Part shown: positions 27,247 to 39,200 of the stretch, in pieces
Position numbering within the stretch: the stretch's first letter is position 1
Layout: the number at the start of each line of letters is the position of its first letter
NCBI GenBank assembly: GCA_947179485.1
Contig: OX359247.1
Coordinates: 25,706,801 to 25,770,800 of the forward strand
DNA length: 64,000 nt
Reading direction: 5' to 3'
DNA from: Allacma fusca
Taxonomy: Eukaryota; Arthropoda; Collembola; Symphypleona; Sminthuridae
Program-made: the position numbers and the translations under genes
Notes under the pieces: generated by a model
Seen by the model: the letters and a program-made list of their open reading frames with translations, nothing else
The model's database searches: none
Told to the model about the DNA's origin: nothing

Positions 27247-30200
27247 GCTGTGCTACTAAAACCATGTACATTATATGGGAACAGCCCCAGCCAATTATAC
27301 AGCTCGTACATAATTGTACTTAATATAAGTAATTATACAAATATCTGGGTTCAAATAATTTTTGAGCATTCCGCTGAGGCTCCCAGCTTTGCTAACGCTA
27401 CGAATTTAGTATTATTTGTACTAGAGCTCTGGATTTTATTCCGTGAGGACTTCAGTACAAGCTTTTGTATGGTAAAGTCCTAGACCAGTTACAAACTCCA
27501 CGCTGAAAGAACACGTAAATGTGACGTCCTTAGCCAGAGCCGGTGCAGTAATTGTTCTTATTGATTTCATATAAAACAAAATGAGTGCATTAACAAGTGG
27601 AAGTGTGAACATCGTCATTATAATCCTTTCATCTAGAGAGTCCTAAGTGAAGATATGAAGAAGTCATCTCACCCAAAAGAAGTCCTACGAAGGCGTGAAA
27701 ATCTTCATATAATTAAGTAAATGACTAAACTCGTACACTTGAGTTCCATTCATGCCGTCCCTCTCCCTGTCCTCCGTGAATAAAAGAGGGAATTGAGATT
27801 GTGTGAGAGATTGTGAGGGTGTGTTCACAAAGACTCTATATATTTTAATGCTCCGAGGAAGGTAAGGCTTAATGGGAAGGAAATCATCTTCCTGTAACAT
27901 GGAGAGGATTTCAACCCAAGCCCGGCTTGTGCACGTACATCCCAGAATTGTTTACTAAATAAATAGGTAGAATCTTGAGACTCAGTCCCTTATAATATAT
28001 AGTACTGTCTTCTACTACACATAGGTACATCCGAATCTTACAAGAACACTGCGTGAGAGACTCCTTATTGCATCGAAAGAGTATTGAAGAAAATGCAAGC
28101 GTTTAATGGGATTTTTTTCTTCTCTTTTTTTTTCCAGAAACTCCACTATGGCTGTTACTGCAAATTGCTCCGATCAAAAACGAGCGCGACGTGGTCGTGC
28201 TATTCCTCCTTACGTTCCGGGATATCACAGCTTTGAAGCAACCTATCGAGGCAGAAGATTCCAAAGGCACAAGTACACTCTACAGTACAGACAAGAAACC
28301 TTTTTTGATTTTTTAAAAAAACACTATCTACATCTGCTCAGCCTACTACCACTACTACCCCCCATTGTATCCCTATAATTGCCTTCTGCATACAATTTTC
28401 ATAGGAAAAAATAGATACCCCTTTGTAACAAACGGAGTTGTTCCTCTAGAACCGTAGTTTATTTGCGTGTTGTAGTTTTTGTAACCATGTATCTATCTAT
28501 GTATGTATGTACATTCACATAGAGTAGTATACTTATCACAAGTGTACCATATCACCCCTGTATAATGCTGATCTGTTATTTATAGCTACCCTGGTAAACG
28601 TAGTAGCTACTGTAGTACACTCTATATGCTTAGTACAGTATAGAGCTGCTGTGCATAGACCCACACAGACGTACATATGTGTGGGTGGGTTGATGTAGTG
28701 TCCTCACATTTCCTTTACCTTGGCTCCTGTATGAACAACATTCCCTCCACCCCACCCCCCCCCCAGAAGTATTGTGTCTTCACCATTCCCATCCACACCA
28801 TTCTCCTACCTTTGGTCTTGGTTGAAGTGTACCTATGGATATTGGTGAATTCGTATGGGGATACCTTTTCCTATGTTTGTTATTTGTTCCGAGTCGCATC
28901 CAACTGTTATGAATGATTTATTCCCTTACTTGAGAACCATTTCTTTCCAAGACGGCTACTTACTATTGATTATTTCTCTTTGTACTGGTTTCCCTTCCAC
29001 ATGATTTTCTAATGTACGGTGAAAGTACCATTTTTATTGAGCTTCTTTATTTTAAGGTGCGTTATTTTCCCCATAACATTCCCCTCTGTAATATTTATAT
29101 CAGAGTATATTCTTTTACAATTTTTGGAAGCGTATCAGTTCAGTGGTTTTTTTTTGTTAAAAAAAAATACTTGCCTCAAAACAGCATTGAAACTGGAAAC
29201 TCAACAGACTTGATACCAACTTAAGCTCCGGCTTTCCTTCAAAATCCTCCGTCCTGTCCTCATAGTCATTTCTCTGCCTTGTAAAAAATTTGTTTAGTTT
29301 GAACTTTCTTGTCGTGTGCTACTTGCTTTCCTAGTCAGTAGACAAAAACAGTACAATTATATGGATTTCATTCTGATTCCAGACTTGGGAGATTAAAAAG
29401 TCCTACACTATTGACAGTTTCAATTGTAACATTTACCAATGGAGAAAATGTCCTGGACATTTGAAACCAATGGGAGGATAAATTGATTGGCTTGATATGA
29501 TGATCAAGTCTGAATGGGTTTGAAATCCTTAAAAATTTGAGGAGGGTGTAGACAGATGGAGGATTGCAATGTCATTAAATATCTACACAGGTCTCAGCAA
29601 ATTCGCAAAATTGGCCAGGTCCGTAACTCGCAGTCGTTCTGTCCTAGTCTCCCAGTTTTCATCCCATATTCCAGCTGTCAAAGAAACGTCCAAACAATCC
29701 AACCTGGCTCATGTGAGTTATTCAACGTCAAACTCCATTTATCAGACTATGTGAATTTCTTATAACTTTTAGTGTAGATACTGTATCTGTATGTCCGGGA
29801 GGGTGTCCGGATCCGGGGCGGGTTTGTTTCCGCCTTTAAAAAGGGGGGATAGATACATATGGAGATATAAACAGTGGGCGGAAAAAAAAATGTGTCTTGT
29901 TTTCTCAAGAATGATGGCTCAATATGTCATTGTACCTCCCATGTGTCATTCTCTTTGAGGCGTTCAGAAATTATGTTTCAATTTTTTGTTTCCGAATCGA
30001 TACTTACTTGTGTGTAGGGACTAGGAACTCTCTGCGGAAGACTAACCGCATACTTGAGCCTTACGTAGTTTTTGGTATTGAAGGGTATTACAGAAGGACA
30101 TAAAAACAGAGTTTTTCCAACCACCAGCCCTACTGTATTGCACCAGATAGATAAATAATGACTTGTTTAATGCTACGTGCAGTAAAGGTTGTAGCATATC

Positions 30201-33200
30201 TCCGTACTACTGTATATGCTACCATCTGGATGTATGAATCCCGAGATTATTAATACATAATAAGGAAGACATTTTCAGTTCATAAAAAAATCATAACTAG
30301 TCTTCTCAAATATTCAATCAAGAGTTTGACAGGGTATGATACTGTCAGCACGTGCAATATGTTCCGCACTAAAAAAAATTAGCACTTGTTTTCCCTGAGA
30401 TGAATAACTTGTTAGGCTTGTGTGTAACTGAATATTTGAGTGGTAATTCGCCGCGGGTGGAAAAAAAAAGTAGTCACTTCCCATCTCTCCGCCTTTTTCC
30501 TTCAAGTTTTGTGTCCACAAAATTTTACATGAATGTAACTTCCAGAGTTTCACACGTTTCGAATTAGACAAGGCTCCTTGTACAGTTATTGTGAGGGACT
30601 GTAGATACATATATGTACGTACATATGCGTAGGTAGGATCCAGTTGGGGACGAAGTTAGTATCTAAATCAATGACGTACGTATGTATAAAAATTATGTAA
30701 ATTTTCGGAATGAGGTTAAATGATGAGATACAAGGCGGACTCATGTCGGTTTTTGTGAGTTTGCAAAGTAGCTGACAAGAATATTGTGATACGATGAGGA
30801 AAGTTTTTTAATTTTTGAAATTGACGTGTCTCTGTCTAGATGATGAGCTTGAATGCCGATGTATTGCCGCAGTATCGTCAAGAAGCCCCGAAAACCCCAC
30901 CGCATATTCTTCTTCATTACTGTGCCTTCAAGGCAATCTGGGATTGGGTAATTCTTTGCCTAACTTTCTACACAGCTATTATGGTGCCCTACAACGTTGC
31001 CTTCAAGAACAAGACATCGGAGGATGTGAGTCTTCTCGTGGTGGACTCCATCGTCGACGTCATTTTCTTCATCGACATTGTTCTTAACTTCCACACTACC
31101 TTTGTGGGACCGGGAGGTGAGGTTGTCTCCGAGCCCAAAGTTATCCGAATGAATTACTTCAAATCTTGGTTCATCATCGATCTTCTCTCTTGCCTTCCTT
31201 ACGACGTGTTCAACGCATTCGACCATGATGAGGATGTGAGTTCTGAGTTCCTTTCCCCGAAACTCCAGTAGCTTTCATAAATTTAATTAGGACTTTATAC
31301 ATCATACCTCCACGATCCACCTTCATATTTCCGTATGTACTCTCCATATATATATATATATCGAAATCCATCAAAGTACCCAACCGAAACATAGCCCTCA
31401 GAATTATACCCCCTAACCACTCAATTGCATACTCCATATACTACGAGCCTTTTAAGTATAAGGCTTTTTTTTTTAAAAAAAAACTTTCAAATCAACAAAC
31501 TTCTGTAAATACTGAGGAAGATACAGAGTATAAAATAGTAGTTATTGAACTCGTTAACTAGTTCATTTAATCCTATAGATATCTACGGGAAAACACTCGG
31601 GACATTTTAGGGATAGCCTTCCTGTGAGTAACTCCAGATAAAACTCAAGTTCTAGAATAATTTCCAGGAATCTCACAAGACACGGCCTCCACGGTCTCCA
31701 ACAGTGTGAAAGTTCCAGGTAGTAGAAAGATAATTGCCTATTCTCTGGGACTTGAGTACACTGAAATCGCCCCGAAAGTACTGGGATCATTGTCCATGGA
31801 GAAGCATTACAGATATGGACTGTAGACAGTCCTAGGTGCATGTAGGTACATAATTGTAGTTACGACTATCTATGTAGGCTCTCAGATTTCATATGGGCAG
31901 GGTCTGTGTGTATAATTATGTATAAGTATATGTTTATGTTCCTCCTTATTACACAAGTGGAAAGTATGTGTGAGTGTGGTTGAAAAAGTTACCACCTTGT
32001 TGGGAACGACCTCGGTCGTTCATGCGTTCTCTAGTGGTTCCAGATATAATTTCCAGGCGAGACGAAGTGAGAACTTTCACCATCCTGGAACGGTCCACTA
32101 TTGTCACAGGATTTATTTCTACTAATTCACCTCTCACGGAAATAGAATCACACATTGTACCTACACTTACCCCATAGTCGATAGTATTTGTAGCGCCATG
32201 AAATGCAATCAGATATGAAAGGACAAGTGATGCAATAGTACTTATAGTTAGTATATAGTCAAGTCCCTTCAATATGGGAGGGAGCAAAGGAGCAAACTAC
32301 TAATTCAAATGAAACTTAAAAAATCATTGGTTTGGTTCAGTGAACCCCTTAAAAAGATTAGGGTTTGAAGGTTGGGAGGTTATGACCATGAATTATGGGA
32401 AGCTACATATAGATACTGTAGTGTATAAGGAGAGACCGTGTGTAAAGTATGGATGCTGGGGAGGGGAAGGTGACAGTGGATGGTGGATATTTGATAGGAA
32501 TAAAATAATATTTTGATTTAATTTGCAGGGAATCGGAAGCCTTTTCAGTGCATTGAAAGTGGTGCGTCTTCTTCGACTAGGCCGAGTGGTTCGGAAGTTG
32601 GACAGATATTTGGAATATGGTGCGGCCATGTTAATTCTACTGTTGTGTTTTTATATGTTGGTGGCCCATTGGTTGGCATGTATTTGGTACTCAATCGGAA
32701 GATCGGATTCTGAGAACAATATTCAGTATAGTTGGTTGTGGAAACTGGCAAATGTGACTTCGAGTCCCTTTAGTTATAATATGGATGGGAATGCGGGAGG
32801 GGAGTTGTCGTCGGGTCCCTCCAGGAAGACAATGTACGTCACTGCCCTTTATTTTACTATGACCTGTATGACTAGTGTTGGTTTCGGCAACGTCGCCGCT
32901 GAGACTGATAACGAAAAAATTTTCACCATCTGTATGATGATTATTGCAGGTGAGTTGCATTTTTTCCCCCCTTTCTGCTCATAAATGTCATGTAACATTC
33001 TCCCCCTAGTATACATTTACCTCCTGTTAATAATTTCCTACCCTCAAAATAATTTGGGGTTATTATTTTTATCCGACGATGCTATGTATATCCTTGTATT
33101 GTAGTGGGTAGAGAGGAGTTATTACCTGTACAGCTCTCCGTAGCATTCCTGTAGATACAGTGTGCAGGACTGGAGCCTCAAGGAATGGAACTGCTTGGAG

Positions 33201-36200
33201 GAAATCCCTGGTTTAATGTCAGACTCCTTGCGTTAGGAAATTCATTAATATGATTTCCCTCACATTCATAACCCAATTGGGAACACATGGCTGGGGTGTT
33301 CCATCTGTTGGTGGAGGAAAAATAAAGTGAATTATTGTAAGAACCCACTGTGAGAGAGAGAGAGAGAGTAGTCCTCAGGAAGCATGTATTAATTTGAGGA
33401 TAAAAAGTGAGACCACTCTTGATGCAAGAGCTAGGGCAGGAGACTATCATTTTTAGTGTGAGATTCGTGGCAGGAGAGCGGATCGGACGGAGAAAGCACC
33501 AGTTACTCAGAGATCCCCCAAGTCAACCCACACCGAGGTACATATAGATACATCCACCTCGTATATATTTTCCCTCTCTAGATTTTTAACATGCCTCCTC
33601 ATGGAAAATCCTGAGGAAAAGATGAAACAGAGTAGATCTTTCTGAGAATAGCTACGGACAGATTGGACAAGCTGAGTGCTCAAGTCGGAGATAATTTACC
33701 TTGTTGGGTGAAGATGTAGTAGACTGGGGAGTGTTTATGTATGTCTAAGTATATGGAATTTGTATGTATGTATGTATGTATGTACATAGGGGAGACTTTC
33801 TCCCTGTAGAATCTCAGCCGGAACTCCGGAGGATATATAACTGCTAACTCTTTCTCCTCTCTTATAATTTTACAGCCTTACTTTACGCCACAATTTTCGG
33901 TCACGTGACGACGATAATTCAGCAGATGACGTCAGCCACGGCTAAGTATCACGATATGTTGAACAGTGTACGAGAATTCATGAAACTGCACGAGGTACCC
34001 AAGGCGCTTTCGGAGAGAGTGATGGATTATGTTGTCTCCACTTGGGCGATGACTCGTGGAATTGATTCCATGAAGGTGAGCGATTTTGTATACATTTGCC
34101 CCTTTTCATTGCCCCACCATTGGGGAAAAAAAGGACAATAACAATCTCTTCCGGCTTCCCACTCCTCTTGTCTTCTGTGTAAACTCTCCGTACAATGCAT
34201 CAGGGGGGGGGGAAAGTACATAGCATCCCTTCCCAAAAAACCTTTCTCCAGGCTAGAATTCCTCAATGATTGATACTCAAAATTGATTTCATTATAGTGC
34301 TAATCCATAAAATTGCATCCGACCTTTAGAAATGTTTGTTTAGCCTTAAAATTTAATTTCCAATCATGTTCCGCCCCGTACAAACTTGGATATTTGCTCG
34401 GACGTTCTACAAAAAGTATTTGGCATTCCTCTTTCGGTTTACACAGGACCTCCTATAAAATTGAATGTTTTCTCTCTGCTTTCTCTCAGCCAGAGATAAG
34501 TCACAGTTTCCTACAACACAACCCTCTCTATAGCAATGAGGGCTGAGAGCTCAGAGGCCCATTATAGTCTAAATGTCATTGCCCTTTATGCCCACATGTA
34601 AATACTACGTATATCTACTACATACTACATACATAGAGATACACATACTGAAGAAGTTCTTCTTTCTCCCGCAGAACAGAACGCCGCTCCTTACTAGAGA
34701 TATATGATTTTTGCAAATGCTTTCTATTAAATTTAATATACCGGAACCTCCGCCCCTAGACAAGTATTAACTGCCTTCCTATTTGAGGAGCAAATGATAG
34801 TAAATTCCAGATGGTCGTATATACATACATATGTAAGTACTCTCCTTCCTGCGTTTACGATGCTAACAATGAAATTTGAATCCGGATGAGACAACTATTC
34901 TAATGGTGTACTTATGGGAGTGGTGCGTTTATATGTATGTATGTGTGTATGTATGTACAGATATACGGAGTATGGTCATTTTAGGTTACATTTCTCTTCG
35001 CATTTCCTCGGACTTACATTAGTAATACATGACTGTGTGCTGGAGGAAAGGTTTTTAGATTCAAGGGATCAAGTAAAACTAGAACTTTTCAGGTCCTTCC
35101 CATTTACCAGGATTTCCAGGTATGAGATAGATACTTGGGAGTACACAGTGCCCTGGATGTTGCATACGTATGTATGTACATGTATGTATGTGCGTGTATG
35201 GGAATCTTAGCAAAGAAGAACAAGTTCAAGATGCTTGTGTGTGACAAAAAAAATGTATCATATTTATGAGATATTCTTTCCCTGAGTTCTTTCCTTGAAT
35301 GTTTTAAATATTTACTTACTCCAACCTAAAGGAAGATGTGTTTTCCTTTCGGGAGTAGTAGTGCTCTAAAGTATTGGCAAGTCTCTTGGTATCGAGTCTT
35401 TCATGACTGAAAGTTTACCCATTGAAATATAAAAGAATACAGTTGAAGAGGTAAGTTGTGTTTTGTTTTAGACAAAATAAAACATAGTTACGGAAAATGT
35501 CCAGGCACATTTGGATATCAACTGGCAGAAGGGTCTTGAGAAACAGTATTGAAAAATGCATGGGGTTTTTTTTTTTGGAGGAAGCTCATGGAAGAGCCTC
35601 AAGTACATACACACGTATAGATTATACATAGGATACACGATAAAAGGTAATATTCACGTAGATTTAAAATTCTATAGGGGACCTTATGTTCTGAGACAGT
35701 TTATTTTTACTCTCCATCTAACTTCTCACTTGCGCTCTGGAAACTTCAGTGTTCTTGGGCAATTGCACACGGAGACAAAGAATAGGGGAAAGATAGGGTC
35801 ATTTAAGTTTGTATTTTTTTACACGAAAAATCCATACAGACATTCTCCTCTCCCTCTCCTCTCTTTTGCATTTGGTGTGTGTTTGTGTGAGTGTGTGTGT
35901 GTGTGTGTTTGTGTGGTGAATACTGCTCTTTGAGTAAGTCCATGTGGAGGAGGTTATAGGACTATATAGTGTACATGTATATCTGATTGGGACATTAGTA
36001 GGCAGAGACTGTTCTCACAATCAGTTTGCACGAAGATGACTGATCCCATCGTCAATGTGACTTGGAAGCTCTTCGATAATCGCATGGTTGCCCCCAACTG
36101 CGGTTTTTCCCAAGAATCCTTTAAAACTCGGCCTGACTTTGTGGCTCTGCCCACCCGGAATCATTCGCAGTTTGCACTTTCATAAAATTTTACTATAATA

Positions 36201-39200
36201 CACCGAAACACGTAATACCACGGGAGCATTACAAGATATTATCAAATATAACCTGCAGAGTAGGACTTAATGCTACTTTCCCCCCTATTGTACACACAAT
36301 GACTTGTCCCACCGTCCCATGGATCCATGACCAACAACTGTGCCCTCTACTTTGTATACTCTAGATATGACCGTGTATGTTTATCTAGCTCAATATAGAA
36401 ACACTTTCAAAGCAAATAGGTCCTTCCCCTGCCAAAGAGGATCTGATATAGACCCACTGGAGAAAGTTAACGTTAGAAGGGAAAATCATTCAGTAATATT
36501 ATGATGTGATCCCAACGATGATAGGTTTTCGAGGCTTGATGATCCATTTTTTTGTCGACCAGCGTCTCCCTATCCTGACTTTTCATTGGAGTGTGTTCCT
36601 GTCTGCATGTTCACCTTCTGAGATAGGGCTTGAGCAACGTGGCTAGTTATCCACCATGTTGAGAAAGTTCAGCTGGTATTTCAGTTGGACCAAGTACGCT
36701 GTCAGAGCAACCACTGAACGGTCTTCGATAATTCTACTTGGACCCTGAGCAATAATATAAGTAGTAAGAAGATGAGGCTTGGTGAAAGTCAAAAAGTTTT
36801 CCCTGAGATAAAGCTGAGGAAGGTAGTGGTAGTGTAAGCTTCTTGAGGTTCCTACCACATATCTATCTACATGTACATACATATTGGTTTGCAGCTTCCG
36901 CATTAGACTTATGCTGTGTACTAGTGTGCAAGAGAGTGAGAGAGAGAGAGAGGAAGAGAGTAACGTTCCACATGCAAGTATGTACTAGGTAGGTCTTGCG
37001 CTAGTTGAACGATCACTACCACTGACTATATACCGCTCTCTTTTCTTCATTCACTCATCCGCACTGCGGAACTAGGAGAGAGCGAAGGAAAAGAAAATGC
37101 GAGAAAATGTCCTTAAATACACATACACAGATCCACATGGAAGCTTACTTGCGTGATCTCTCCCTCATCTCTTCCCAGTCGCCACAGGGGCATCCCTGAG
37201 TCATACTACTTGAGTCGTCCGGGAAGATAGAATCCCAGAGAGAAAACTAAGCAGACATTTGGTATCGGTTGATAAACCCTACACTTGAGTTTTTAAGCAA
37301 ATATTGCACCACTTGTAGGTCCAAATCCAAATTGAACCAATGCAATGGCTGTTAGGTAATATGTCTCTGAATTGAATGTGTCTATCTATTGAGATTTCGA
37401 TGTTTGAACATCTCCATGTAGATATACATTCCATGTACGTTACCCAACACATTCTTATACGGAGTTTCCTGTGAACACACATTTAGTCGGTCTATGCATC
37501 ATCGTAAAAATTCCGTATGTACGTACATGCATACTGTCTCACAAATCTATGTAGTAATGCCACTTTGGGGAAGCCCAGGACTTGTCTTGTGGTGTGGTTT
37601 TGCAAACCGTCATTTCTTACACGACTGTCACATGAAAGGGGATGAAATTTACGACTCCTAAAAATTGTGAACGGTTTTATTCTCCAAAGGTCGATGATCG
37701 GCAGGGCAGGTCAACTTTGGCTATTGAATTTAATACCGTCTCTACTCTCCTGATCCCACACTACATCTCCCTTGCCTACACGGACTCATATAATTACCAG
37801 ACCAAATTTTTTGAATCAGATTCGTTGATGTGAGTGAAATAGCGAGTGTACATAACCAACAACCCATTCTTCCCGGTATTTGATGAGTATCCATGGAAAT
37901 TTCACTGGAGTATATACCAGGACGAAAACAGGGATTAAAATCCTTATTTTTAGAAAATCAGGCTGAGCAGTGTCAAAAGGAAGTAGTGACCAAGGTTTAG
38001 GTAAACCTTGAAATCAATATTTGGAGCAATATCTCCAGTGTTTATCCTTCCCTCTAAACATACAAGAAATTCACAGCTGGGCAAGCAATGTGCCGGGCGT
38101 GTGTGTTATTTACATACTGAAGAATACCTAATATATAGATCTGGCTGTGAAACTCCTCTCTGGGAGCAGTTCAGTCTTGTACAGATCCCTACATTATGTA
38201 GGGTAGGGATGTGCATTGTGTATCTTCCCGTGAGGCCGAACCCATTCGCTCGTTATTGGAAAACTAGGGGTTTAGTAGATATGACTTGTTTTACATTCAT
38301 ATTTCAAATAAGTTGATACAATATTTTCTGCATTAGGGAGTAAATGCCTTCCCATAACTTTAGATTCACTTTCTATCCGGAAAGTTACATTTGCCTTTTG
38401 GTATCCCTAAACAAGAACAATGCTTTGATGCATGGACCTATATGGAAAGTATTCTTAGAGCCATTCCCTCCCTCCGTTGTTGACTCAAAGTATCCACACA
38501 GAGGATGATACCGAGCCCGATAGGATCATATACATATAAAACTGGAGGTACTAAAAAGGTATGCACACACCTCCAACTTATTGCCCTGGCAGAGAGAATA
38601 TTAGAGTGGAAACCCATATTACGTATTTATTCCCGACTCTGGACAATTCAGTGGGCTTTCCTCAATAATAAAATGGATCAAGCATTCCAGCTCTTACGCT
38701 AAGCAATATGCGATTCTCAGACTTTTATGACCAAAGTAATCTATTCTGTGCTAAGTTTATATGTGGGTTAGGACGTTCATCATTTTCATCCTATATAGTG
38801 AGACTACGGAGTTTTTCCTATCCCCTCAAAATTCGTGCCCAAACCGTATCTGTGGGTCCAGTGAACCAATCCAGAACTTCTTTTTAGCCAGTCAGTTCAA
38901 GTCTGCAGCACATGGGAATTTTTGCACGCCCTTTTACGTAATACGTAAATGGCTGCATAATATATAACAGGGAAGGAGTTATAGCGGCGGAGGGTGAGAC
39001 CTGCAGTTGATTTCATATTTAAAACCAGTACACACACCATTTTTCATGTGCTGTGCTTGTATGTATGTATCTCCATGTACTTTTACACATACCTCCCTAA
39101 ACATTTCCTACCTTGCTCAGGAATTTTTTTTTTTTAGGGGAGCATGACGTCAGCGGGTTATCAAATGTATTTATTCTATTTACCCGTTGAATTTATCTCA

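Larger units (their letters stand above)
5451..28137 (+). other. eag: 22.7-kb intron B-C of eag, interrupting the PAS domain
   Basis: This is the largest gap between exons. Short open frames on both strands (none over 150 codons) match no protein I recognise and lack codon bias. It holds (GA)n tracts at 6716, 12426 and 23085, (CT)n at 25926, (AC)n at 27205, (TCC)n at 13271, C11 at 7782 and G11 at 15560. It also has a degenerate tandem repeat at 26586-26735, an AT-rich island at about 20040-21900 and a paired acceptor/donor site near 20160-20188. I see no transposase, reverse transcriptase or long terminal repeat. Confidence 0.85.
32950..33875 (+). other. eag: Intron F-G of eag
   Basis: The intron is 926 bp, GTGAGT to attttacag, and splits the S6 helix. 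It contains (GA)n at 33352-33368 and (TATG)n at 33761-33785. Confidence 0.9.

Noticed and set aside
30840-30845. Tandem ATG ATG at the start of exon E as an alternative translation start
   Set aside because: The codons follow a splice acceptor and align with an internal Met-Met conserved in fly EAG, so they are internal residues. An alternative promoter cannot be excluded but has no sequence support.
31949-32287. 112-codon minus-strand open frame, considered as a transposon remnant or nested gene
   Set aside because: No transposase or polymerase motif, no terminal repeats, and the opposite strand is also open.
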